This document shows positions 1 to 10,645 of a stretch of DNA of 64,000 bases, one piece after another. This DNA comes from Undaria pinnatifida. Taxonomy: Eukaryota; Sar; Phaeophyceae; Laminariales; Alariaceae. Position numbers and translations under genes: made by a program. Within the stretch, counting starts at the first letter, position 1. Each line of letters opens with the position of its first letter. The DNA lies in contig JABAKD010000029.1 of assembly GCA_012845835.1 (NCBI GenBank), positions 8,501,380 to 8,565,379 on the forward strand, in the 5' to 3' direction. The notes below the pieces were generated by a model that saw only the letters and a list, made by a program, of their open reading frames with translations, searched no databases and had not been told where the DNA came from.

Positions 1-843
1 GCTTGTACTAACCTGGAGGTATTTTCTATTTTCAAGGTTTGATACTGCGAGTACTGGTCACACACAGAAAATTTCAGGGCCTTCCCCGCGAGACCGGTTT
101 ATGACGTCGGGATAAACTCCCGCGGCATTAGTCACCGCGGGACTTGCAACGGTATTTTTTTTTACGGGATCCGGCAACCCCCGGACTGAAATATAGTGTT
201 TGTACGGGATCCGGCCACCGCGGACCCCCCAGGGGGGATGCAGCCACGACGGCACTCGACGAGTTTTTCGGGTACCGTGCCAAGCTGTACTCCTGCAGCA
301 GCCGAGCCGGCTGGTGTGGCCACAGGAAGACCACCAGGTCCTGCAGGCCCGACACCCACGGACTCTTGGCCCGCAGTAGGCGCTGTTGCCTCGCTGGCAG
401 CAGGCGCTGCTACCTCGCTAGCAACAGCTTCGTCAGTGTTCATTCTACGTCGGTCAGGGCCGTGTGCGTGTCGTCTGCTCCACGCTCGAACGTCTCTCGG
501 CTCTCTAAACACACAAAAAAGGGTTTCTTTGGTATTTCGCGGCGTTGTGCTGAGGGGCGAGGGGGACTCACACTAGGTATAAATGTTTTCGAAAAAGAAA
601 ATGACAAAAAAACACTACTTAGTGATATGAGATAATTGAACCGGTGACTTGGCACTTCCGTGTACATCGCACTAGCCTGTCCTTCTGCGCGGGAGGACGA
701 GCTTGACAAACGTCGGGATTCCTCGTTCTTCAATTCACGGAATGCGGGTTTTCAACACTATCTCGGGATTTGTCCGTGCGGGAACGGGTTTTTGAACATT
801 GCGCGGAACGCGTTTGTGCGGGAACGGTATTTCGCTTTTTTCG
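1..843. other. No supported gene; sequence left of the satellite
   Basis: Short open frames occur but none has a recognisable domain, convincing splice sites or a good start context. A segment around 195-235 repeats the GGGATCCGGC and CCGCGG words seen at about 165-180. TTTTCAAGGTTTG near position 33 recurs near 1236, so the region is probably repeat-derived. Confidence 0.4.
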
Positions 844-1140
844 CGGGACCACGGGATACGGGATTGCCCACTTTCCACGGGACACGGGATACGGGACACG
901 GGATACGGGACACGGGATACGGGAGCACGGGATATCGGATATGGGAGTTCGCATTTTTCGCGGGACCACGGCATATCGGATATGGGATTTCGCATTTTTC
1001 GCGGGACCACGGCATATCGGATATGGGATTTCGCATTTTTCGCGGGACCACGGGATATCATCGGATATGGGATTTCGCATTTTTCGCGGGACCACGGGAT
1101 ATCGGATATGGGATTTCGCATTTTGCACGGGACCATGGGA
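844..1140. repeat. 41-bp satellite array
   Basis: A tandem array with units beginning GGGACCACGG at about 962, 1003, 1044, 1088 and 1129. The period is 41 bp, with one 3-bp insertion. Each unit contains a short ATATCGGATAT palindrome and a GGGATTTCGCATTTTTCGC segment. Just upstream (about 855-925) is a shorter-period degenerate stretch of ACGGGATACGGGAC type. Several frames stay open through the array only because the period is not a multiple of three and the unit lacks stops; no gene is inferred. Confidence 0.9.
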
Positions 1141-2438
1141 TAACCCCGAATCCCGTACAATCCCGCGGGGGAAAAAAACGGGGAAGGCGCTGAAAACGTC
1201 AAGGTCAGGTTGGTACTGCGAGTACTGAGCGATGTTCAGACTTTTCAAGGTTTGGTAATGCGAATATCACACTGGGGTCTATCAGGTATGTATGTCGTAC
1301 TAAAAAAAATATGTGGAGTACTGAGGTATGCACATAGCGGGATGCCCTACCCGAGATAGGAGCGTAAAAATAAAAAATCGGCTTGACACGAAAATTATAC
1401 AGATGAGAGCGATTTGGGTGGTTTCCCGTCTCCCGCTGTTAACGCGGTATGTAATGCCTCCGCAACAATGGGCAGACCCCGATTTTACACCAAAATCAAA
1501 GGGGCTTTTGAGGTCGGAAACGGACGATAGTCAGGCGCGCGTGTTCTACACTGGTGCGCGGCAGGAGCCGTGCATTGATCCCGGGTCTTTTGTAGTGCGA
1601 GTGTGTGTTTTGCTGCGCGGGTTAATCGGTATTGATGTATGTCTATACGTCCAGCATACGTAGTACACTATTCGTGCGGGACAGCAGCACACCACTCTGT
1701 GTATGACAGAGTATCAATGCTGTTGCATCTGGTACACTAGTACCGCACAGCAGCAGTAGCAGCTGGTTTTGCATTGATTTTTGTCTTTTTACTCTTGAAT
1801 ATCTGTCTAATGAGTCTGTCTCTTGGTCTTTTGCACTGATGTACATTATCGTTCTACTGAAGGGGGCCTGAGACAACGGAAGTCCAGAATTTTGAAGTCG
1901 ATACGGAATCTACAGATAGATATGCTGTCGTGTAAGCGGACAGAGCGGTTTTGTTACGAATTCAACAACAACGTCGTACGTAATGCAATTAACGTCAACT
2001 CGGACAAGTAACGATGACTCATCCATGCCGTATATAGCTCTGGGGCGCTGGAATCCATCGCAACAAACTTCCGAACGTTATACGCAACGGATAACTCCGG
2101 TTTTTCCGGAGTTTTCCCACCTGCTGCGCGTTCGCGCTCTTGGAGCCGAAACATACCCCGATTTAAGAGATAGTTTGGTCTTATCTCGGGATACCATCGA
2201 ATCGCTAATAAACGGGAAAAGAGCGGTCCGGGGAAAAGAGCGGGGCGGAAGAGGCATGCTCCGAGGTGCTCTCAAATCGAGTACCCCCACTATACCGGCG
2301 AGATACTCCGCATTTTGGACGTGGTGATACTGCTGTCGTGAGTATGCGTACTGCCAGCTTGAGAGTGTAACATGAAAATGAATGAATGAACACTAGATAC
2401 AAGGTTTTCGCCGAGAACCGGAGGCCGACGGCGGGGTG
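1141..2438. other. No supported gene
   Basis: I see no recognisable protein, RNA gene or strong repeat here. Open frames on both strands are at the length expected by chance. The stretch ends at the inverted-repeat element starting at 2439. Confidence 0.4.
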
Positions 2439-2980
2439 ATCCTCCGGCGGATGGGGAAAAATAAAGCTTTAGCTCACCACACTTCCACGTATTTTAATAC
2501 GCGTCGTGTGTCGATTTAACTCAGTTGCTTTCGCAGCCCAACGCTAGCTGGCGCACGCTTCGGGTGAAGTGAATTCCATTTTTTTTTTTTTTTTAATCGC
2601 ACCCTGGACAGCTCATGAGCGATTAACAGTTCATCTATCGCGTATAGCTCACGCCTTCACACCTGTGCAGATGAGATATCTCCTATATCGTAGCTCAATC
2701 CTGGGGAAACATGCGTAGCTCATGTAGCCCCTTGTAGCTCATCCCGGTGAAACATTTGCAGCTCATGTAGCTCCTATAGCTCAAACCCGGGGATAAAATG
2801 CGCGTTTTTAAGATACCTTCTGTAATAGCTCAACACGCTATACCTACAATGGGATCCGAAGGGTGCACCAGCTAGCGGTGGGCTGCGAAAGCAACTGAGT
2901 TAAATCGACACACGACGCGTATGAAAATACGTAGAAGTGTGGTGAGCTAAAGCTTTATTTTTCCCCATCCGCCGGAGGAT
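2439..2980. mobile_element. MITE-like element with 113-bp terminal inverted repeats
   Basis: The left arm (2439-2551) and right arm (2868-2980) are near-perfect reverse complements over 113 bp, with only about three mismatches. The arms start ATCCTCCGGCGGATGGGG and run inward to the CTAGCTGG end. The roughly 316-bp middle contains several AGCTCATGTAGCTCC-type words and no coding frame. This is the architecture of a short non-autonomous foldback or MITE element. No target-site duplication was obvious. The arms are so similar that insertion was probably recent. Confidence 0.85.
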
Positions 2981-3640
2981 GAAGAGAAAAATATATATAT
3001 ATAGCTCAACCTTTAAAAACATGCGCAGACGAGGTACGTTCTATAGCTCAAGCCGGAAAAGCTTGCGCAGCTACCCTCGAAAAGAGCTATACATAGCTCG
3101 AGCTTCAGTGAGCTGATCTCTTCAGAGTTTTGAGTATTACCCACGTCGTGTCAGAGCTGTTTGACCATTCGTTCAACCTGATAAATACCCATACGCACCC
3201 CCACCCTTTGCTCAGCACGCGTGTTTGCCCCATAACATACGTAATCGCACCACCCTCAGCTCCAGCACATTTTTCAGCCCATACATGTGAGCTAGCTTAT
3301 CCATCGTGTACCTGGTATACGCCACGCCTTCAAAACATGTGTAGCTCAAGTAGTTCTGTATAGCTCATGCCGGGAAACAAGTGCGGCTCATGTAGCTCCT
3401 ATCATGCAGCTTACCCAGGGCAAACATGTGCGTATGGGCTACCTGTCATATCTAGCAACTATCTTCCAATTTCTGCCTTCTCTCAGTAAGCTTTGAAAGC
3501 AAGTGCAGATGAGCTACGTGCTACAGCTCATGCCGGGAAAATTGTGCAGCTTATGCAGCTCGAATAGCTCAACGGCGAGCTACCCTCGAAAAGAACTATT
3601 AATATTACCTCGAACTACGGTGAGCTGATCTGTCCGCGGT
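2640..3640. repeat. AGCTCA-rich degenerate repeat field
   Basis: The phrases TAGCTCATGTAGCTCC, TATAGCTCAAGCC and GGGGAAACATGCG recur irregularly from inside the 2439-2980 element to about 3560. A direct repeat of about 65 bp is visible: GAGCTACCCTCGAAAAGA-type sequence followed by GTGAGCTGATCT appears at about 3062-3125 and again at 3569-3635. No protein is supported. Confidence 0.7.
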
Positions 3641-5479
3641 GTGAACTATTTCCTCGTTCGGAGACGCTACATACCACTCTCTGTGTTGTAGTACCTGGTA
3701 CGTCGTAGTAGTAGCTGGGCCGCGCTAGCTCGTTGCTTGCGGCCTCTGGTGCTGCATGCGTTGGCTGGCAACCCGAGTTTACCGAGAGCAAGAAGAGGTG
3801 CGTTGACAGGTGATACACGGCAGTACCGCCCCCCTGACAAGAAACCGAGGTATGGGCTTATGGTGTAGATTTCATATTTGAGAAAGTGTGCCACATTAAA
3901 TTTAGTATAACAGCTATCGAATTTCTAAGGGTCCATCTTAAACGATACGTACAACAATTAATTCAGTATTTGACGAAAGTTTGGTATAGTTTACCAAACT
4001 CAACGAGGGTTGAATACTAAACGAGTACGAGCCTCAGTTGGCTCGCAAAATAGTCATCCACTCGGCACAGAGCCGTCACTATAGCAGCAACGCTCGCGGA
4101 TGTCACCCGCGCGGTTGTCGCACTAGAATCGGCCTGACTCGTAGGTAGGTGTCGGTGCCTTGGGGAGTGAAATCCATCACCAACTCGTCGCGCTACTACG
4201 CCCACCGTGACAAAAGTTTGAGCGTTTGCCCTCAGCGAGAGCTTGCACGGTCGGTCGCCTCGGTGTGGTCACTTTGTCAACTCCACGAAGGGAACTCAGA
4301 AACTCACTGCGGCTTCTACGAGTAGCCATGACCTGCCAATGACCTTGAGACCAACCCTGCTGAGTCTCATGTGTTCGTGAGTGTAGCACAGATCGAGCGG
4401 TGCGGCTGCCCGATCCTCTACGCCCTACAACCTAAAATTCTGTTTTTCCTGAAAAAACTTGAAAACACGTTCATCTATAATATGACCTCCGTTCCCCTTG
4501 CCGCCTCGGTAAAGCATGCTGCGAAGCATGCCCTAGCAGGCTTGTAGCGAGTGGGGGGGTCTTCCGGGCGGGTGTAAGGCCGGACTCACCCTCAAGGAGT
4601 GATACCTTCTTGCTGCTGCGTGTGACCGCGAGGCTTAGGCGTGGCGGTAGAGTTGGGTCGTACGTGATGCGTTAGGCATGGTCACCTGATTCGCGCGTCT
4701 TTTTCGGCAGCAGTGGCGGAGCAGCAATGCTTAATCGGGATGCTCGTGCGCGGAGGCAGGCGCCACCACGAGCCACGCTGCGGCGCAGTCTCGGTTTGCG
4801 TGGAAGGAAATGCGCCGGTAGGAGGCTGGATTCGACGAAGGAGGAGGGCGACTGGCCGTCGACGGGCGGGGAAGAAACGGATTCAACTCTCCCTGAACGA
4901 GAATTTTGTTCTTCATATCAGCACCGCAAGCTGCGTGGAGCATTTTCTTTTTTTAGGGACGGGGGAGAAGGGGAACCGGTTGGAAAGAAGTGTCAACGAG
5001 AGCAAGTGCGCAGGAGCGTGCCGAGTGAGCTACGGCGATGAGGCGGCCAAAGAGAACCACAGCAAGAGGATGGCACACGGAGACCCACGACCCGCACGCA
5101 CACCATCATCATGAGAGCAGCGATCGTCTTTTTTTCAGGGTTTTTTTACGAGACAGCAGTACAACATTTTACTTACGTCACTCATTTTTGTAGAGTTTGC
5201 AGAAGAGTTGTATAACCTTCATGGGGAACGACCCCCTGCAATTTTCAAATTTTCAGGCACGGGCGTCGTAGCTGCGCTGCAACCTGTCGAATAACTCGGG
5301 AAGGCGGGGCGATAATTGATATTTGTATGATGGTTTTCGGTTCGTTTGCTCTTGTTTCACTGCATGCCCGCGGGTCGTCACTCTGACAGCACTCCAGACA
5401 GCAGGCGCGTTCGTCTGTGCTCACGATTACCGTGCGGTTCGTCCGGTGCAGGCAGCCCAACCGCTGTAGTTTGTAGCCG
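3641..5479. other. No supported gene
   Basis: The open frames around 4713-5114 are Arg/Gly-rich, lack a domain and overlap each other in different frames. There are no convincing splice sites. I see nothing else. Confidence 0.35.
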
Positions 5480-5775
5480 CGAGTTGGTTAGTTGTGGGAA
5501 CGGGGGAGCTCTATGCCGTACGTAGTTGAGTGGATACCCGCGGCCATGTGAGTTCAGTTTGCACGTTGGATCTTTTCACTCGTGCGCCTTCTTCGTATCG
5601 TGCGTTTTAGGCGGGAAAGCGTAGTACTTACCGGACGAATTTTATTTCACTTGGTTTTTCGGATCTTCCTAGGGCTCCAGCACCTTTGTGTGACCACGGA
5701 CTCTAGATGTTTGACAAGAGTTAATGTGAGAAAACAACAACAACATGAATATCTCCGTTTTTTCAGATCTAGTAC
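5480..5775 (+). repeat. Repeat B, copy 1
   Basis: A segment of about 270 bp beginning CGAGTTGGTTAGTTGTGGG is repeated in direct orientation at about 9788-10055 with a few per cent divergence. Shared landmarks in order are GGATACCCGCGGCCATGTGAG, GGCGGGAAAGCGTAGTA, TTTTTCGGATCTTCCTAGGG and AAGAGTTAATGTGAGAAAAC. No coding frame is shared between the copies. A copy of the AGCTGTGAG motif (see 5797) follows directly. Confidence 0.85.
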
Positions 5776-5796
5776 GTTTCAAACGAAATTTCATTT

Positions 5797-5878
5797 TGTA
5801 AAAAATTGAAAAACGTCAGCTGTGAGTACGACCGATTGAATTGTTGAAACTCAACTTTGCAAGCTGCGTGGTACATTA
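5797..5878 (+). repeat. Dispersed AGCTGTGAG...CAAGCTG motif
   Basis: This 80-bp segment (GAAAAACGTCAGCTGTGAG, then GATTGAAT, then AAACTCAACTTTGCAAGCTG) has close relatives at about 9105-9183 and 46875-46960 (plus), 33535-33625 (minus), and weaker ones near 12995-13075, 42825-42875 and 43318-43395. The same core forms one end of repeat E. It may be a conserved terminus of a non-autonomous transposon family. Confidence 0.75.
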
Positions 5879-6216
5879 AATCTAAATTCTGTCTCATTCA
5901 TGGTATTTCAAAACTGAACTAAAGTTTTCGCTAAGATCGACCCTTGCTTATCTCAAGTTTCTTGTGGGCTCTTTGTTGCGGAGGGCCGCTAGTGTATGAT
6001 ATGTCTACAGTTCTCCGTACAGTTTTCACGACATGTGATATACCTGGTACTGACCAAACACATAAATCCGAAGTACCTGGTACGAATTGAGCACGAGTAT
6101 ACTATCCTTATTATATAATACGCTAACGTCGTCGTAGAGACGTTCTTTCGGATCTTTGAAAATATACCCCCAAAAAGCTGCGACTCCCGAGCTCCACTCG
6201 GCCTCCGGCTGCCTCG

Positions 6217-6330
6217 CGGTGCCGCCACGTCCCATCCGCACAGCAGCACTACGACGTGCCGGCGAAAGAACGGCCGTCGGTGCCCTACCTTGGCGAGGGG
6301 GGAGCGTGGAAATTGCCCTCCCGGGGACGG
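6217..6330 (+). repeat. Direct repeat of about 113 bp, copy 1 (copy 2 at 6853-6966)
   Basis: The sequence beginning CCACGTCCCATCCGCACAGC and ending CCCTCCCGGGGACGGCTCG occurs twice in the same orientation, with only a few substitutions. The copies flank the Arg-rich frame at 6434. A duplication around a repeat-rich core suggests a mobile element or unequal exchange. Confidence 0.85.
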
Positions 6331-6433
6331 CTCGTTGCCCCCCCCCCGCTTTTTCTTCGTCGCAGCCCGCTTTTTTTTCTTTTCGAACTCCAACTAAATT
6401 AAACTTTCGAATTGCTTTTCGGCCACTAGAGCC

Positions 6434-6710
6434 ATGGACACGAGACGACAAGCGCGCCTGCGTCAAAAGCAAGCACGACAACAATCGCAGCAGCGTCGAG
6501 CCGTCGCCGTCGCCCGGCGCTCTCGCCGTGCGCAGAATCGGCGACGCGAAAACGATGCCCAGCGCTCTCGCCGTCAGCGCAATCGAGAACGCGACAACGA
6601 CACCCGGCGCTCCGGCTATCAGCAGAATCGAGAACGCGAAAACGAGACCAGGCGCTCTCGCCGCCAGCAAGATAGGGATCGCCAAAACAGGGCAGGCGCT
6701 CGCAGCATTG
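6434..6710 (+). pseudogene. Arg-rich 15-residue repeat frame, Helitron N-terminus-like relic
   Basis: From an ATG in good context (GCCATGG), the frame encodes an extremely Arg/Gln/Asn-rich sequence. Four units of about 15 residues (45 bp) of the form RRSRRQxNRERxNxT lie at roughly 6515-6700. Many Helitron proteins begin with arrays of such RRR/RER repeats ahead of their replication domain. No Helitron core follows here; the frame degenerates into low-complexity sequence by about 6990. Alternatives are a simple 45-bp minisatellite that happens to be open, or a nuclear Arg-rich protein. The family link is weak. Confidence 0.3.
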
Positions 6711-7079
6711 GTAGAACCGGCAACTCTACAACGCCCGGCACAGAAAGAAGGTGCCTGCCTCACGATTCTCCATGTATGCTCTTCCGCTCGAGGACATCTT
6801 CGAGGGAGAATGGCCCCGGCACATCCTCCCTGCGCGGACCGAGTGCCCTTCCTGCCACGTCCCATCCGCACAGCAGCACTACGACGTGCCGGCGAAAGAA
6901 CGGGCGTCGGTGCCCAACCTCGGCGAGGGGGGAGCGTGGAAATCGCCCTCCCGGGGACGGCTCGCTTGGCCCCCGGCGTGGCGGGGATTAGTAAACAACT
7001 GCAAATCCCGCCCGGCCCGAGAGTATTGTAATATTGTAACCAACGAATCGGCTGCTGCTCGCCTGTCAGGTGTAATGCT

Positions 7080-7960
7080 CTACGTCCTGCTGCATTGCTG
7101 TATTGCTGTACTGGGTAGGTCCGTGGGTGGATGGTGGGTGGTGGGTGGGTTGTGGATGGCGGCTCGCTCGCTCCCCGAGATGGCCGAGTATCGTCCAAAA
7201 ATAAAACTCCCCCGTTTGTTTCCTGTTTCATACAAGGTCCTCAAGAACCAACCAACTAACTCCTCCCCGCGTACCAGGTGTACTGCTGCTGTACGTACTG
7301 CTGCACTGCTGGACTGCTGTATGTAGTAAAGGTTTGGTCGGTGGGTGGGTGGAGGGTGGGTGGGCCGTTCCGTATGTGGGAGTCTTTTTTCGTTCTGTGG
7401 GAGATGAACCTTTTTTTTGTTTCTAAAATACCGGCCTCCCACTGGTGTTTGGGATTACCACCGTCCCCACTTCTGCGCTCCTCTGTCCTTTACTACCGTA
7501 AGTACTGCTGCACTGCCGTACTGCTGCCCCGTTATTATTTCGTTTTTTTAGTAATTACATACCGAGGATGATACAGCATCAACTTGGTCCTCAAGAACCA
7601 ACCAACTGCTCCCCGCGTACTAGGTGTACTGCTGTGCGTACTGCTGTATGTAGTAAAGGTTTGGTCGGTGGGTGGGTGGAGGGTGCACTGCGTCGTCCGT
7701 GGTGGGTGGGTGGGCCGTTCCGTACGTTGGAGTATTTTTCGTCCTGTGGGAGATGAACCTTTCTTTTGTTTCTACGTAAAATACCGGCCTCCCGCCGGTG
7801 CTTGGGAGTACCACCGTCCCCACTGCTGCACTCCTCTGTAATTTACTACCGTACGTACTGCTGCACTGCCGTACTGCTGCCCTGCTATCATTTTGTTGTT
7901 CTAGTACTTACCTGGTACATCGTACATTGTACAGAGGATGATACAGCATCAAATTGTTTT
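7080..7960 (+). repeat. Tandem array of about 345-bp units (2.5 copies)
   Basis: Two long units lie at about 7237-7582 and 7583-7945. Each starts with GTCCTCAAGAACCAACCAAC and contains GGTTTGGTCGGTGGGTGGG, GGGCCGTTCC, GGGAGATGAACC, AATACCGGCCTCCC and a GAGGATGATACAGCATCAA end. A partial unit precedes them at 7080-7240. The unit is dense in TACTGCTG and TACTGC words. No coding frame is conserved across units. Confidence 0.85.
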
Positions 7961-8876
7961 TTTCCGCCATTATACCGGCCGGCAACTGGCAAACTTCGGG
8001 AGTACCACTATTAATAGTTGATACAGAGTATTGCTCGAAATATTGCTCGAAATAAAGTAGATGCTGTCTTGTCTCCTGTCTGCCCACACACACTGGAATA
8101 ATGAGATCATGAGCGTGTCGAGTACCACGGGTACGTATTATAACATGCGTCGATCGCATGCAAGTGCTTGCAGCAGAACGGCAGCAATACGAGGCACTGA
8201 GCCACAACCGCCCCACCAAACGACACAGCCTAGCACACCGAACCACATGCAAAGTGCTATCACAGACACCACTACACTCCAAGCACCACACATCTAGCAC
8301 ATAGCGATGGCAGACGGAAGGGCGCTGTGATGCCTGATGCGTTGAGTTCTGTGCATAGTGCTCACCCAGCAACCTTCAACAGCACCGTCAAACTGCAGCT
8401 CCTGAGCGACCTCATCAATCGCAGGTGAGTATATGTTGACGTGTTGGTTGTCCCCCTCTCTGGTGCGTGGTGGTGGTGTGTTTGTGGTGCGAATCTCGCA
8501 GGTGGCAAGCCTTTCTCTCAGCCACACGAGGTGGTACTTTCTACGAGCGCTTCCTGTTCGCTCTCCGTCGTCGGCCGGGAGTTCCACAGCAAACTTGAAA
8601 TGGCTTTCATGATATACACCAATTTCAGCTGGTTATCCCCTGATAAGAAGCTGTATGCTGTGTTCTGTCTTGCCATCGTCCTCTCAAAACACACCACGCA
8701 CTATGCCCCGAAAGTAACAGGAGGTGCTCTCAACGACCTTTTAACCGGTGGCGCACACCAATATCCCTGGTGTCTTCGTCTCCCAACTAGTTTTTGCGCA
8801 TTTGAAAGTGGCCTTTTTCGACGAACAACTGCAACTCACAGTTCACAGCTTACACAGCTCACGACTGCTCTTCTCG
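7961..8876. other. No supported gene upstream of the 8.88-kb exon
   Basis: No recognisable coding or RNA gene. The promoter of the exon at 8877 would lie here. I see no clear TATA box. Confidence 0.35.
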
Positions 8877-9033
8877 ATGCGCATGTTTCCAAATGGCACC
8901 GTCGTACATCGTTTCATACCGCTTCTAGCTGCGGCCGCGCTGGTCGTCCCAGGCTCCGATGGATTCGTTCCGACACCATGCAAACCTCGCTGTCCGTCAG
9001 CGGCAGGAGGAGCAAGCTGCAGGGTATGGCCAG
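8877..9033 (+). CDS. First exon of an unidentified protein with a plastid-targeting-like presequence
   Basis: From ATG at 8877 (or the second in-frame ATG at 8883) the frame encodes a short N-region, a hydrophobic core (FIPLLAAAALVVPG) and then SDG followed by FVPTPCKPRCPSAAGG. A signal peptide followed directly by a Phe-led, Ser/Pro/basic stretch is the bipartite plastid presequence of algae with secondary red plastids; the Phe after the cleavage site is the key residue. The frame then meets a good donor, CAG|GTGAGTAA, after 9033 (phase 1). A second possible donor (GTATGG) lies about 10 bases earlier. No matching phase-1 exon was found downstream; the following DNA is an inverted-repeat transposon. 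This could be an intact gene with a long intron, a gene broken by insertions, or chance. Confidence 0.45.
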
Positions 9034-9205
9034 GTGAGTAAGACTCACGAAGTTTTGTACGAGTACGTTTATAAAGCACAGCGAGCATTTCGTTTTTTTT
9101 TTATAAAAATTGAAAAACGTCAGCTGTGAGTATGATCGATTGAATGGTTGGAACTCAACGTTGCAAGCTGCGCGGCACATCAATTCATTTTATGATATGG
9201 TGTTT

Positions 9206-10645
9206 TAAATAAGGGAAATTGACAAAATCGGGTACACCCGGGTGGTTTCTGAACAAAATCGGGTACCTTTTTTTCCGCGACGGGGCGCGCTTACGTACGC
9301 CTGCAAAACGCCTCCAAATCGCCTTCTGGCGCCTGAACTCACTGCGCCTTGTGTACGCGCAGCACCCCAAACCGTTTTTTCGGCGTTCGAACCCTCTGTA
9401 CTGCGAACACATTCATTCTGTACTGCAAACACCTACTGCGAACACGTACTCAATAACGCGAACATATATATACCGTGATGCGAACACATACTACTACTGT
9501 ACTGCGAGCACATACTGTGCTGCGAACACGTACTGGACTGCTAACACATACTGCGAACGCATACACACACGCAACAGCTGTACTACGAAGTACAAGTAGT
9601 TTGGTTGAGTTATACGAAGTACTTCGAAGCACCCCACCGCAATACATGCTCCGGGGAAGGGAGGATACATACGTCCCTTGTTTATTCGGAAAAACACGAA
9701 GTTCTCCGAAAACAGGCACCCTCAGGCTCGTCTGACGCGTGTTGTTGTGAGGACCAAATCACCAACAGTGGACCGTCTCTACATATACGAGTTGGTTAGT
9801 TGTGGGGACGGGGGAACTCTATGCTGTAGTTGAGTGGATACCCGCGGCCATGTGAGTTTAGTTTGCACATTTGACCTTTTCACTTGTGCGCCTTCTTCCG
9901 TATCATGCGTTTTTAGGCGGGAAAGCGTAGTATTTCCCTGACGAATTTTGATTTCACTTGGTTTTTCGGATCTTCCTAGGGCTCCAGCACCTTTGTGTGA
10001 CCACGGGCTCTAGATTTTTGACAAGAGTTAATGTGAGAAAACAACAAACAACAATATGGTCTTGTCTTTTCTTCCTAGCGCCGGATCTTGGTTGGGTGTC
10101 GCCGGATCTTGGTTGGGTGTCCGCGCTCACCGCCATGCCACCATTCTTCGCAGTGCGGTTGCATCGGGGCTGGATCTTTGTGGGCCGGGAAGTTAGCAGT
10201 GCTGCTGTGGTCGCATGACAGTCGCCAAGTTGCTAGTTGTGTGCGGGATCTTCCACAGCTGGGTTGCGGGGAGATGTCGTCCGTTTCCGTGTCTCCGCGG
10301 GTGTTGCAAGTGAACAAAAACGGGTGCAGTATGGCCGAAATCGGGTAGTTGATAAAATCGAAACACAGGGCGGGGTATACCCGGTGTGTTCCTGAACAAA
10401 ATCGGGTTGTCCGTCGAGAGCACTTTTTGGGGGCCGTCATTGGCGCCGTTTTGAGGGTTGGAACGCCGAAAAAACGGTTTGGGGTGCTGCGCGTACACAA
10501 GGCGCAGTGAGTTCAGGCGCCAGAAGGTGATTTGGAGGCGTTTTGCAGGCGTACGTAAGCGCGCCCCGTCGCGGAAAAAAAGGTACCCGATTTTGTTCAG
10601 AAACCACCCGGGTGTACCCGATTTTGTCAATTTCTCTTTAAATAA
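9206..10645. mobile_element. 1.44-kb element with ~185-bp terminal inverted repeats (repeat C)
   Basis: The arms at about 9206-9396 and 10453-10645 are reverse complements over about 185 bp with few mismatches. They start TAAATAAG..GAAATTGACAAAATCGGGTACACCCGGG and run inward past CCCCAAACCGTTTTTTCGGCGTTC. The interior holds a TACTGCGAACACA-type degenerate tandem stretch (about 9400-9560) and a copy of repeat B (about 9788-10055). No transposase frame was found, so it is probably non-autonomous. A diverged arm-like copy lies at about 17130-17285. Confidence 0.85.
9788..10055 (+). repeat. Repeat B, copy 2
   Basis: Direct-orientation copy of the segment at 5480-5775, here nested between the arms of the inverted-repeat element. 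The nesting means either that repeat B inserted into the element, or that the two arms and repeat B travel together. Confidence 0.85.

Noticed and set aside
6026-7231. 401-codon minus-strand frame
   Set aside because: It covers the 113-bp direct repeat and the 45-bp Arg-rich repeat on the opposite strand; its own repeats are the antisense of those units.
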